DNA of 64,000 nucleotides from the NCBI RefSeq assembly GCF_012927205.1, contig NZ_JABBGC010000003.1, positions 930,001 through 994,000 on the forward strand. The letters are read 5' to 3'. Positions within the stretch are counted from its first letter, which is position 1; each line of letters opens with the position of its first letter. Made by a program: the position numbers and the translations under genes. The notes under the pieces are model-generated. The model saw only the letters and a list, made by a program, of their open reading frames with translations, searched no databases and had not been told where the DNA came from. This DNA comes from Chitinophaga fulva. GTDB lineage: Bacteria > Bacteroidota > Bacteroidia > Chitinophagales > Chitinophagaceae. This document shows, in pieces, positions 8,227 to 17,045 of this stretch.

Positions 8227-9222
8227 TTACAGCTTTGATGGCGCTACACCGTACTTTTTCCTAAACGCGCTACTGAAATGCTGCGGGGAAGAATATCCCG
8301 CTTCATCGGCTATATCAGCGAGGGGTTTACCGCCAGCCAGGATCATCTCCCGGGCCATGTGGAGGCGGTGGTCATTAAAATAACCGAAGACCGTATTATC
8401 AAACACGGTTTTAAAACCGGATTTAAGTTTAAACTCATTCAGGCCGGAAAGGCGTGCAAGCTCCGCCAGTGAAGGTGGTTCCTGCAGGTCCTGCAACAGC
8501 AGGTAGCGTGCATGCTGCAGCTGCTCCAGCTCCCTTGCACTGATATTGTGACGTATGGTCCGTGCGCGGCCAAAGTCATTTTCCACCTGGTCACACTGCA
8601 ATGCCAGCAGCTCCATGACCTTTGACTGAAGGAATAACTTCTTCAGTCCGCCTTTGAACTGGCACCGGCGTATTTCTCCCAGCACGGTTTTCATACGGGG
8701 CGTAATATGCGGGTTCATCTTATCGGCCAGGATCACGCCTCTCTTATTGGCAACGGCATTCGCCATTTTTCCCAATACCTGCCCGTTACTGTCGGCCAGT
8801 GCAATAAAGCGTTCCGGTGAAAAGTTCATGCCCAGCACCTGGATACCTTTCTGCTTTCTCAGCTCTGCGGTCTCCTCCCGGTGGGGAGAATACATGATAT
8901 TATGCTCCAGTGAGGAAAAACGGAACTTATCCCTCATCCCTTCCACACTGGCACGTACATCCCCCTGCTCCATAAACAACATAGACACATGAGGCATAAT
9001 ATCTTCCGAGGCCACCGTCAGGTTCTCGTAGATCTCTGCTGTACAGATGATGAGGTGTATCCCGTCAAACTTGCATTCTTGTATGTTATAGGCGCCAAAA
9101 TCAAGCTGCTGCTCTTTTTTCTCCTCCACAATGGCTCCTGGAGGCGTTAAGTCCTCAGGCGAAAAAGGAAAACCTTCCTGCAGCAATACTTCGTTCAGCT
9201 CATTTTTGATTACTACAGCCAT
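8227..9222 (-). CDS. AraC-family transcriptional regulator
   Basis: A 331-residue regulator. The C-terminal ~100 residues hold the two helix-turn-helix units: PSLAELARLSGLNEFKLKSG, then PLADIADEAGYSSPQHFSSAFRKKYGVAP, a good AraC/XylS signature. The N-terminal ~220 residues are a ligand-sensing or dimerisation domain I cannot assign. It is divergent from the small HMA-like gene at 9331 across ~110 bp, so it may regulate that gene or the TonB receptor beyond it. It is convergent with the reductase, separated by the REP-like element. Confidence 0.88.
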   Translation of the reverse strand: MAVVIKNELNEVLLQEGFPFSPEDLTPPGAIVEEKKEQQLDFGAYNIQECKFDGIHLIICTAEIYENLTVASEDIMPHVSMLFMEQGDVRASVEGMRDKFRFSSLEHNIMYSPHREETAELRKQKGIQVLGMNFSPERFIALADSNGQVLGKMANAVANKRGVILADKMNPHITPRMKTVLGEIRRCQFKGGLKKLFLQSKVMELLALQCDQVENDFGRARTIRHNISARELEQLQHARYLLLQDLQEPPSLAELARLSGLNEFKLKSGFKTVFDNTVFGYFNDHRLHMAREMILAGGKPLADIADEAGYSSPQHFSSAFRKKYGVAPSKL

Positions 9223-9330
9223 AAAATAATCCGTTTCGTATAAGTTTTAATCCTTTTCATGTAACAGCTATACGGACAAACAGTAGCAAATTTGCACAAA
9301 TATATCCCGCAAAATTCAAATCCAAACGCC

Positions 9331-9543
9331 ATGATTGGAATATTCCGTACAAATATTAACACTGTTAAGGATAAAGACAATGTGATCGATGCCATTTCTT
9401 CCAGCTTTAGCGTAAATGCGTGTAGTGTGGACATAGAGGACTGCGACAAGGTTTTAAGAGTGATCAGCCCCCAGCAACTGGCAGAAAGAACGATTATCGA
9501 GTTCGTGAACCGCCTCGGGTTCCATTGCGACATCCTTGATTAA
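9331..9543 (+). CDS. Small HMA-fold-like protein lacking the CxxC motif
   Basis: A 70-residue protein from ATG 9331; an in-frame ATG at 9292 would add 13 low-complexity residues. The pattern IFRTNINTVKDKDNVIDAIS, then a strand SVDIEDCDKVLRVIS, then QQLAERTIIEFVNRLGFHCDIL follows the beta-alpha-beta-beta-alpha order of heavy-metal-associated domains. The metal-binding CxxC position is occupied by residues without cysteine. It therefore probably does not bind metal as classic HMA proteins do. It is transcribed away from the AraC gene and followed by a hairpin. The fold call is by eye. Confidence 0.6.
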   Translation: MIGIFRTNINTVKDKDNVIDAISSSFSVNACSVDIEDCDKVLRVISPQQLAERTIIEFVNRLGFHCDILD

Positions 9544-9568
9544 TGCCCCTCAAAACCAGTCCTATGCT

Positions 9569-9618
9569 GAATATTGAGCTTGAAGCATAACCCCTGGCTT
9601 CAACCTCAATATTCTTTC
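9569..9618 (+). terminator. Terminator-like hairpin
   Basis: An 18-nt arm (9569-9586, starting GAATATTGAG) pairs with 9597-9614 (ending CTCAATATTC) with one C-C mismatch and a 10-nt loop. The T-run after it is interrupted (TTTCTCACTTTT), so termination may be partial. Confidence 0.65.
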
Positions 9619-9760
9619 TCACTTTTCCTGTTTATCTTCACCCCCTATTATTAACCAAAAAAATAATTTGACTCCTAATAGGGGTACAAATATCCCACCA
9701 CGTCTTATTAGCAACGTCACAAAAACAGGAAACGTCATTTTAAAATCGAGATTTACCTTT

Positions 9761-12142
9761 ATGAAAACTTTGGTCACCATGTTGATGGCCTTGCTGGTAT
9801 TAATACTGGCAACGGGTCCAACACGCGCACAACAGCAACGTTTTACCGTTAGCGGTTATGTAAAAGACAAACAAAACGGGGAAAGCCTGGTGGGAATTTC
9901 CATAGGCAAACCTGGCACCAGCGTTGGTACAGTTACCAACCAATACGGTTTCTATTCTCTGACACTCCCCGCCGGGGAACACGAGTTACAGTTTTCGTAT
10001 ATGGGATATGCACCCGTTAAAACAACTGTTAGTTTACATAGTAACAAAACACTTGACATCCGTCTGGAAAGCAGCAGCAGTCAACTCAGTGAAGTCACTG
10101 TCAGCGGCCAGAAGCAGGAAAAAGCGATCAATACGCTCAACACCAGCATCAACCGCCTGGACATCGCTCAGATGAAAAAACTGCCTACTTTCATGGGTGA
10201 AGTAGATGTGATCCGTTCCATTCAGACACTTCCAGGTGTCACCACGGTAGGAGAAGGCTCTTCCGGCTTCAACGTCCGCGGCGGCAACAGCGATGAAAAC
10301 CTCATCCTGCTCGACGAAGCGCCGGTATACAACTCCAGCCACATGCTCGGCTTCTTCTCTGTATTCAATCCGGATGCGGTGAAAAGCCTCAACCTGATCA
10401 AAGGCGGATTCCCTGCTGAATATGGTGGCCGTACCTCTTCTGTGCTCGATATCCGCATGAAAGACGGTAACAACCAGAACTTCAACGTGAACGGCGGTAT
10501 CGGCAATATCTTCAGCCGCCTGTCTGTGGAAGGCCCGCTGGTAAAGGATAAATCTTCCTTCATCGTGGCAGCCAGAAGATCATACATCGATATCCTCATG
10601 AAACCCTTTGTGAAAGGCGACATGAAGGATACCAAACTGAACTTTTATGATCTGACAGCCAAAGCCAACTACAAATTTGATAAAAACAACACCCTCTTCG
10701 TGAGCGGCTACTTTGGCCGTGATAAATTCGGACTGGGCAAAGACGTGGACATGAACTGGGGCAATACTACCGCTACCCTGCGCTGGAACCACGTATTCAC
10801 CAACCGCCTGTTCCTTAACCTGACCACCTACTACTCTAAATACGACTATAGCCTCAATTTCAGCAATGGCTCCAAAAAACAAGAGGACGAACTGCTGCAG
10901 GGCTATAAATGGACTTCCAATATTATCAACTACGGTCTGAAACCGTCTTTCACCTACTACCTGAACACCAATAACATCCTGCATTTCGGCGTACAGGGCA
11001 TCTACTATACTTTCCGCCCGGGCACCGGCAGCAGTGTGGAAGGTGACAAAAACAGGTTGAAAGAACTCACCGAGAAACATGCATTGGAATCAGCCGTATA
11101 CCTGGACCATGAGTGGAAACCCACTAAAAAATTCGGTATCCAGTACGGTGGCCGCTTCTCCGCCTACCAACTGTTGGGTAAAGGAACTGCCTACTACTTT
11201 AACGATACCACACCAGGTATCCGCAGAACGCTCACTGGCAGCAAAGATTACGGCGCTAATGAACTGATCAAGGGTTATTACTACTTCGAGCCACGACTCA
11301 GCGCCCGCTACGCTATCAACGATGAACATGCCGTGAAAGTAGCTTACAGCCGCACCACGCAGTTCATGCACCAGCTCTCCAATACAGCGTCTCCTACTCC
11401 GCTGGATATCTGGACACCCAGCACCAACAACATCGAGCCTAGTTTATCTGACCAGTACACCGTCGGTTATTTCTACAATTCTCCCAACGACTCGTATGAG
11501 TTCTCTGCGGAAGCTTTCTATAAAACAACCGATCATCAGCTGGATTATATCGACAATGCCAACCTGCAGCTGAACCAACTGATCGAAGCAGACCTGCTGC
11601 CTTCCCAGACCCGTGCTTTTGGTCTTGAGCTGTATGCTAAAAAGAATGTCGGTAAAACCACTGGCTGGATCAGCTATACATTGTCCCGCTCAGAAAGAAA
11701 AACACCGGGCATCAGTCTCGATGAATGGTTCCTGAACCGCTATGACCGTACGCACAACTTCAACCTTGTGCTCACGCATGAATTCACGAAGAGAACTTCC
11801 CTGTCTGCCAACTGGGTATATGCTTCCGGTACGCCCGGCACCTATGCCGACAACAGGCTGCAGTTCCAGGACTGGGATATTCCATACAACAGCACCGAAA
11901 AAAGGAATAATTACCGCCTGCCGGCATTCCACCGTCTGGACCTGTCCTTTACCCTTAAAGGCAAACAGCTGAAACGCTGGAAAGGCGAATGGGTGTTCTC
12001 CCTGTATAACGTGTATGGCCGCAGAAATGCCTACAGCATTTACTTCAAGCAGAATGACGATGATCCCAACAAACGGGAAGCAGTCCGCCTGTCTATCATC
12101 GGCTCCATCATTCCGGGCATCACGTACAACTTCAAATTTTAA
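9761..12142 (+). CDS. TonB-dependent outer-membrane receptor
   Basis: A 793-residue receptor using ATG 9761, which gives a proper signal peptide (MKTLVTMLMALLVLILATG, cut before QQQ). An upstream in-frame codon at 9668 would bury it. Next come a carboxypeptidase-regulatory-like beta domain (about 27-110) and the plug domain with GSSGFNVRGGNSDENLILLD and FPAEYGGRTSSVLDIRMKDG. A 22-strand-type barrel follows, ending in ITYNFKF with a terminal Phe. It takes up an unknown ligand using TonB-ExbBD energy. The DUF4249 lipoprotein starts 20 nt downstream and is almost certainly co-transcribed. An AT-rich leader (9640-9685) holds a weak CCCCTATTA/TAATAGGGG hairpin. Confidence 0.93.
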   Translation: MKTLVTMLMALLVLILATGPTRAQQQRFTVSGYVKDKQNGESLVGISIGKPGTSVGTVTNQYGFYSLTLPAGEHELQFSYMGYAPVKTTVSLHSNKTLDIRLESSSSQLSEVTVSGQKQEKAINTLNTSINRLDIAQMKKLPTFMGEVDVIRSIQTLPGVTTVGEGSSGFNVRGGNSDENLILLDEAPVYNSSHMLGFFSVFNPDAVKSLNLIKGGFPAEYGGRTSSVLDIRMKDGNNQNFNVNGGIGNIFSRLSVEGPLVKDKSSFIVAARRSYIDILMKPFVKGDMKDTKLNFYDLTAKANYKFDKNNTLFVSGYFGRDKFGLGKDVDMNWGNTTATLRWNHVFTNRLFLNLTTYYSKYDYSLNFSNGSKKQEDELLQGYKWTSNIINYGLKPSFTYYLNTNNILHFGVQGIYYTFRPGTGSSVEGDKNRLKELTEKHALESAVYLDHEWKPTKKFGIQYGGRFSAYQLLGKGTAYYFNDTTPGIRRTLTGSKDYGANELIKGYYYFEPRLSARYAINDEHAVKVAYSRTTQFMHQLSNTASPTPLDIWTPSTNNIEPSLSDQYTVGYFYNSPNDSYEFSAEAFYKTTDHQLDYIDNANLQLNQLIEADLLPSQTRAFGLELYAKKNVGKTTGWISYTLSRSERKTPGISLDEWFLNRYDRTHNFNLVLTHEFTKRTSLSANWVYASGTPGTYADNRLQFQDWDIPYNSTEKRNNYRLPAFHRLDLSFTLKGKQLKRWKGEWVFSLYNVYGRRNAYSIYFKQNDDDPNKREAVRLSIIGSIIPGITYNFKF

Positions 12143-12162
12143 TCTGTCTAAAAAAGAAACTA

Positions 12163-13026
12163 ATGAAAAAACTGTCATTATTCATCATATCAGCGTTAGC
12201 AACGCTTACTGCCTGCGAGGATAAAATAGATCTGGATATCGCCCCGGGTAAATCATACCCGGTGCTGGATGCCTGGATTACCAATGAAGCTGGTCCGCAA
12301 ACGATCAAATTCACCATGTCTGTGCCTTTTACGGACAACAATCCGGCGCCCATTATCAACGATGCGTCCATTACACTCTTCGATCTGACCAACGGCAAGT
12401 CTTATCCGTTTGCGTTTAAGGAAAATGCATACACCTACGACGCCACCGGTAACCCGATCGGTATTGTGGACCATGCCTACAAACTGCATGTGGAATACAA
12501 AGGAGAGATCTTTGAAGCGTTTGATACCCTTAAACGGGTACCGCCGGTTGATTCTATCACCCTGAAATTCAAGAAAAAGGAAGAAGCCATGTCAGGTAAG
12601 GAAGGATACTATGCCACTATGCACGCAAAAGACATTGAGGGCGGCCCTATCGACTACTACTGGATTCGCTCCTACCGTACCGATACTACACGCCGGCTGC
12701 GCGATGCTTTCTCCATTGACGGTTCCTACGATGAAGGCGTGTCTGATGGCGCTATTTTCATCCTGCCTATCACGGAGAGCATCACGGATTTCAGCAAACC
12801 GTTCCAGCTCAATGAAAAAGTGATCGTGAAATTGAAATCTGTGACCAAACGAAGTCACGAGTTCCTGACACAGGTGGACCAGCAGGTGAATGCCGGCGGA
12901 CTGTTTGCCAAAGTACTGGAGAATGTAAAATCAAATGTCAACAATACCACTCCTTCCGGAAAAACCAAAATCCTGGGCTGGTTTGGCACTTCAGGTGTCA
13001 GCAGGTCTGAAAAACTGGTAAAATAA
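12163..13026 (+). CDS. DUF4249 lipoprotein, receptor partner
   Basis: A 287-residue lipoprotein with signal and lipobox MKKLSLFIISALATLTAC (Cys about residue 18) followed by EDKIDLD. The early block PVLDAWITNEAGPQTIKFTMS and the Ig-like beta segments after it are characteristic of DUF4249. Such proteins are encoded next to TonB receptors in Bacteroidota and are thought to act at the outer membrane. Here the partner receptor lies 20 nt upstream. A second, orphan DUF4249 gene occurs at 50660-51544. Molecular role not established. Confidence 0.88.
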   Translation: MKKLSLFIISALATLTACEDKIDLDIAPGKSYPVLDAWITNEAGPQTIKFTMSVPFTDNNPAPIINDASITLFDLTNGKSYPFAFKENAYTYDATGNPIGIVDHAYKLHVEYKGEIFEAFDTLKRVPPVDSITLKFKKKEEAMSGKEGYYATMHAKDIEGGPIDYYWIRSYRTDTTRRLRDAFSIDGSYDEGVSDGAIFILPITESITDFSKPFQLNEKVIVKLKSVTKRSHEFLTQVDQQVNAGGLFAKVLENVKSNVNNTTPSGKTKILGWFGTSGVSRSEKLVK

Positions 13027-13034
13027 CAAGATAA

Positions 13035-13115
13035 TTTTGGCTATTTAGGTAGCTGGTGATTTACAGACGATCAAAAAATCGTAAATTAAATAACCAAATA
13101 CCTGAATAGCCAAAT
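13035..13115. repeat. Octameric inverted array (4+4 units) before the sterol-desaturase-type gene
   Basis: Forward units start at 13035, 13043, 13051 and 13059 (TTTTGGCT, ATTTAGGT, AGCTGGTG, ATTTACAG). Minus-strand units from 13115 down read ATTTGGCT, ATTCAGGT, ATTTGGTT and ATTTAATT. The 17-nt spacer contains its own ACGAT/ATCGT mini-stem. The array ends 8 nt before the ATG at 13124. Confidence 0.8.
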
Positions 13116-13123
13116 TTCTTTTT

Positions 13124-13981
13124 ATGCCTCCTAACCTGATCATGTATGCCATTCCCGGCTTTGTTTTGCTGATGCTGCTGGAGATCATCATTACCACGAT
13201 AGACCACCGGAACCTCTACGAGCCCAAAGACGCCCTCAGCAGCATTGCCATGGGGCTGGGCAAACTTTTCATAGGCCTGTTTACCAAAGGTGTCATTCTT
13301 GGCTTCTATCTTTTTGTTTATCAATACCGTCTTTTTACCCTCGGTTTTACCTGGTGGGCCTGGGTATTGTGTTTTTTTGCAGATGATTTCAGTTACTACT
13401 GGTTTCACCGCAGCAGTCATACTGTCCGCTTTTTCTGGGCTTCCCATGTCATCCATCATTCTTCCCAAAAATATACGCTCGCCACTGCATTGCGTCAGAC
13501 ATGGACGGGCGACCTTACCGGCACCTTCCTGTTTTGGTTCTGGATGCCTCTCGTGGGATTCCATCCCATCATGGTATTGAGCATGCAGGCCATCAGCCTG
13601 ATTTATCAGTACTGGATACATACAGAGATGATCAACAAACTACCACGGCCAATAGAATTTATCTTCAATACGCCTTCCCATCACCGGGTGCATCACGGTT
13701 CTGACCTCGATTACCTGGACCGCAACCATGGCGGGATGCTCATTATCTGGGACCGTATGTTTGGCACGTTTACGCCGGAAAAGCAGCGGCCGATATATGG
13801 GCTCACCAAAAACATCCATACCTACAATCCTTTCCGGATTGCCACCCACGAATGGGTGGACATCTGGCGCGACCTGCGACGGGCACGGTCTCTGCGCGAA
13901 GCGTGGCACTACCTGCTGGATGCACCGGGCTGGAGCCCCGATGGCAGCCGGCAAACCACCAAACAACTAAGAGGCCGATAA
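13124..13981 (+). CDS. Sterol desaturase / fatty-acid hydroxylase superfamily protein
   Basis: A 285-residue integral membrane di-iron enzyme. The histidine clusters are intact: HRSSH after DDFSYYWF, HVIHHSS, and HHRVHHGSD after FNTPS, with a further His in WIHTEM. Four or so hydrophobic segments surround them. The family hydroxylates or desaturates lipids with O2; the substrate here cannot be told, and an alkylglycerol or fatty-acid substrate is as likely as a sterol. The start ATG 13124 follows the octameric array by 8 nt. The 3' end overlaps the convergent permease gene by 15 bp. Confidence 0.9.
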   Translation: MPPNLIMYAIPGFVLLMLLEIIITTIDHRNLYEPKDALSSIAMGLGKLFIGLFTKGVILGFYLFVYQYRLFTLGFTWWAWVLCFFADDFSYYWFHRSSHTVRFFWASHVIHHSSQKYTLATALRQTWTGDLTGTFLFWFWMPLVGFHPIMVLSMQAISLIYQYWIHTEMINKLPRPIEFIFNTPSHHRVHHGSDLDYLDRNHGGMLIIWDRMFGTFTPEKQRPIYGLTKNIHTYNPFRIATHEWVDIWRDLRRARSLREAWHYLLDAPGWSPDGSRQTTKQLRGR

Positions 13982-16342
13982 ACTCCGGCCGGGATTCATA
14001 CGGGCAGCTTTGATGCTCTGAAAACTTACCGTCAGCAAAGCTACTATTAACGCCATTCCGCCTGCCAGCAGGAATACCCACCATGCAAGGCTGGTACGGT
14101 AAGCGTATTGCTGCAACCAGTAGTGCATGCTGTAATATCCCAATGGCACCGCTATCAGAACAGACAATATCATCAGGCGTACAAAATCAGCTGTCAGCAA
14201 TGTCCACAAGTTCAGCTCAGAAGCGCCCAATACCTTGCGGATACCAATTTCCCTGGTGCGTTGCGAAACCACAAAAGCCGACAAGCCAAATAACCCAAGG
14301 CATGAAATAAATATGGCCAACACGGCAAACACCGCAGCCAAACGGCCCAGGCGCTGTTCGTCGGAGAATTTACGGGCATACACTTCATCCACAAATTTAT
14401 ATTCAAAAGGAGCTGCAGGGTTGTATTGACGAAACACTTTCCCAATCCGGTCCAGCGCATCCACCACCGGCATTTCCGGCCTGATACGGACTGTAATGAA
14501 ATTGTACCATTTGTAGTCCAGCCGGAAAACCATCGGCGCCACACGCTGATAGGGCGATTCCATGATCATATCCGCAGCCACGCCTATCACGCGGCACGGC
14601 GCACCGCCATACTCCACGATCTCCCCTACCGGGTGACTAAAACCCATTAGACGCACAGCTGCTTCGTTGAGGACCAACGTACCTGTATCGGCTGGATAAT
14701 CCCGTGAAAAATCTCGCCCTTCCTTGATCTTCCATCCGATCGTATGACCATAATCGTGAGAGACGGCCACAATTTTCAGTTGAGGAACGATATTAGGGTC
14801 TTTCCCCTTCCAGCTGAAGCTCTTTTCATTTTCGGGCGCCTCTGTGGTAGCTGCCGCAGCATAGGCCATATCTGCCACAGCACCCGTTTCCATGAGGTCG
14901 CGGTGCAGCGTATTGTAATTGGCCTGGTACAATTGCGGGGTGTTGACGCCAAGCGTGATAAGCCCTTCCCTGGCGTAGCCGGCCGGCCGGTTGCGTGCAT
15001 GTTGCAGCTGGCGGAAAACCACCAGTGTGCCGATGATCAGCGTAACAGACACGGTAAACTGCAGCACGATCAACGTTTGACGGGGCAGCCAGGCGGCTTT
15101 GCCGGCGGCTATTGTTCCTTTCAGCACCTTTACTGGTTCAAACCGGGAGAGATAAAACGCCGGGTAACTACCGGCCAGCAGGCCCACGAACAAAGTGAAT
15201 AATAATATCGCCAGCCAGAAAGGCGCGTTGCCCCAAGGCAGCACCATATGTTTATCAGCCAGGCTGTTAAAGAAAAACAGGGAACACTGCACCATCAATA
15301 AACTCAATATCATAGCCAGAAACGCGACCAGTATGGATTCTGTCAGGAACTGCCCTATCAGCTGGCTCCTGTACGAACCGATGGCTTTTCGCAGACCTAC
15401 CTCCCGTGCACGCTGCTCACTACGCGCAGTAGCGAGGTTCATGAAATTAATCACTGCCAGCAGTAACACGAACAGTCCGATAGTACCCATTAGTTTCACG
15501 GTGCCGATACGTCCGCCTGTATTTACACCATCCCTGAATTCATTGTATAAATGCCATTGATTCATCGGTTGCAGGAAGATGCGCTCCTTCCCTGTGGTAA
15601 TATGTGCCTGTACCAGGTTTTTGATTTTGTCTGATACTACGGCGGGCTTTGCATGTTCATTCAATTCCACGATCAGTTCCCAGTGATGGGTGGTCCAGTC
15701 TGTACTGGCCTCTAGCAGCCATACCAGCTCCCGCAGGGCTTTTCCCCATGGCAGGAGCAGTTTGGTATCGTGGAATGTAGTATTCTCGGGCATGTCTTCA
15801 TATACACCAGCCACTTTCAGGTCCATGCGGTTGTCCATGCGCAGCAGCTGGTTAACGGGATCAGTATGCCCAAACAGCGCCTGTGCCAGTGATTGGGAAA
15901 GCAGCACAGAGGATGGATCGTTCAGCGCCTCCTGCCGGCCTGCGATCATACGTAAGGATAACATGGCGGGCAGATCGGGCTGTGCCCACCGGCCTATAGC
16001 GGTGACTTTCGTTTCTCCATTGGCCAGCACATGGTTATAAGTCGGGAAAACGACAGCCACCTTTTTAAAGTCCGCGCCATATTTATTCCGCAGCTCGTCC
16101 GCCAGCGGAATACACACCCCGGTACTGGTCACCAGTGCTCCGTTGTCCAACTGGGTGCTCATCACCCTCGCGATACGATTATGATGGGTGTGATAATGAT
16201 TAAAGGACCACTCATCCCATATCCATAATCCAATCATCAACGCCACAGCCATTCCCGTAGCGAGGCCGATAATATTAAGCCCTGCGTACAGTTTATGCCG
16301 GGCAAAATGGCGGAAAGCAATTTTAAGATAGTTGCGGATCAT
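13967..16342 (-). CDS. MacB/FtsX-type ABC transporter permease
   Basis: A 791-residue permease with two FtsX/MacB halves. Residues 1-45 hold the conserved start MIRNYLKIAFRHFARHKLYA and TM1. A periplasmic MacB_PCD domain follows, then three helices around residue 270-420 with ATARSEQRAREVGLRKAIGS. A second periplasmic domain and a final FtsX block (FVVSQRTREIGIRKVLGA) end the protein. The ATG at 16342 was chosen over one at 16387 because it matches the family start. No ATPase gene is adjacent. Such proteins in Bacteroidota are often stand-alone and may export peptides or lipoproteins or act mechanically; the cargo is unknown. Confidence 0.9.
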   Translation of the reverse strand: MIRNYLKIAFRHFARHKLYAGLNIIGLATGMAVALMIGLWIWDEWSFNHYHTHHNRIARVMSTQLDNGALVTSTGVCIPLADELRNKYGADFKKVAVVFPTYNHVLANGETKVTAIGRWAQPDLPAMLSLRMIAGRQEALNDPSSVLLSQSLAQALFGHTDPVNQLLRMDNRMDLKVAGVYEDMPENTTFHDTKLLLPWGKALRELVWLLEASTDWTTHHWELIVELNEHAKPAVVSDKIKNLVQAHITTGKERIFLQPMNQWHLYNEFRDGVNTGGRIGTVKLMGTIGLFVLLLAVINFMNLATARSEQRAREVGLRKAIGSYRSQLIGQFLTESILVAFLAMILSLLMVQCSLFFFNSLADKHMVLPWGNAPFWLAILLFTLFVGLLAGSYPAFYLSRFEPVKVLKGTIAAGKAAWLPRQTLIVLQFTVSVTLIIGTLVVFRQLQHARNRPAGYAREGLITLGVNTPQLYQANYNTLHRDLMETGAVADMAYAAAATTEAPENEKSFSWKGKDPNIVPQLKIVAVSHDYGHTIGWKIKEGRDFSRDYPADTGTLVLNEAAVRLMGFSHPVGEIVEYGGAPCRVIGVAADMIMESPYQRVAPMVFRLDYKWYNFITVRIRPEMPVVDALDRIGKVFRQYNPAAPFEYKFVDEVYARKFSDEQRLGRLAAVFAVLAIFISCLGLFGLSAFVVSQRTREIGIRKVLGASELNLWTLLTADFVRLMILSVLIAVPLGYYSMHYWLQQYAYRTSLAWWVFLLAGGMALIVALLTVSFQSIKAARMNPGRSLSAS

Positions 16343-16560
16343 GCAGTGGTGATTTGAGTACCTGCGTGGCCGCGAAGAAAATGCCAATATACCTGCATTA
16401 TATATACCATATGTTTATATATTAAAAATAATGCGCTTTGTCCATTATCAGACAATTTTTGTCCGCTTTCACTGCTGACGGCGGCTCCCCCGTAACGATC
16501 GTCTCAGGATGTCCGTTCATCCGTTTTTTATCACCTTGATCACATTCTCTGATAATTTAT

Positions 16561-16607
16561 TTTGCATTTACGAAAACAATCGTACATTAGCTACGAAGAT
16601 ATTCGTA
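16561..16607 (+). promoter_or_regulatory. blaI promoter with two tandem dyad operators
   Basis: TTTG (16561-16564), 18 nt, TACATTAG (16583-16590) is one mismatch from the -7 consensus. Operator 1 is TACGA-N6-TCGTA (16569-16584) in the spacer. Operator 2 is TACGAA-N4-TTCGTA (16592-16607) over the start region. Their centres are 23 bp apart, about two helical turns, which suits cooperative binding of a BlaI-type dimer. Confidence 0.75.
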
Positions 16608-16635
16608 CAACAATAATCATCCTTGATAAAACATC

Positions 16636-17025
16636 ATGACTGTGAAACAAATAAAGCCAACAGAAAGTGAATTGGAGATACTAAGCATTCTCTGGGAGAA
16701 AGGTCCCTGCACCGTACGGGAGGTGCATGACATCCTCTCTGCCACCAAAGATGCCGGCTATACCACTACGCTGAAGCTGATGCAGATCATGCATGACAAG
16801 GACCTGCTGGAACGTGATACCAGCAGTAAGACCCACGTGTATAAAGCGGCTGTTTCCCAGGAAAAAACCAGGCAGCAGCTGTTAAATAAAATGATAGATA
16901 CCGTCTTCGGCGGATCGGCCACCAGCCTGGTCATGCAGGCATTGGGGCAGCATCGCTCCTCAGACGCGGAACTGGAGAAAATCAGGGAATATTTAGCGGA
17001 AATAGAAAAACAACAAAAGCGATAA
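16636..17025 (+). CDS. blaI: BlaI/MecI/CopY-family repressor
   Basis: A 129-residue winged-helix repressor. The opening KPTESELEILSILWEKGPCTVREVHDIL is the family hallmark, followed by the recognition helix in YTTTLKLMQIMHDKDLLERD. The C-terminal half is the dimerisation helix region. It is encoded 20 nt upstream of a BlaR1-like metalloprotease, the classic two-gene signalling pair in which the protease relieves repression. Two TACGA-type dyads in the promoter suggest autoregulation. No beta-lactamase lies nearby, so antibiotic resistance should not be assumed. Confidence 0.92.
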   Translation: MTVKQIKPTESELEILSILWEKGPCTVREVHDILSATKDAGYTTTLKLMQIMHDKDLLERDTSSKTHVYKAAVSQEKTRQQLLNKMIDTVFGGSATSLVMQALGQHRSSDAELEKIREYLAEIEKQQKR

Positions 17026-17045
17026 CAGGTAAAACATATACTACT

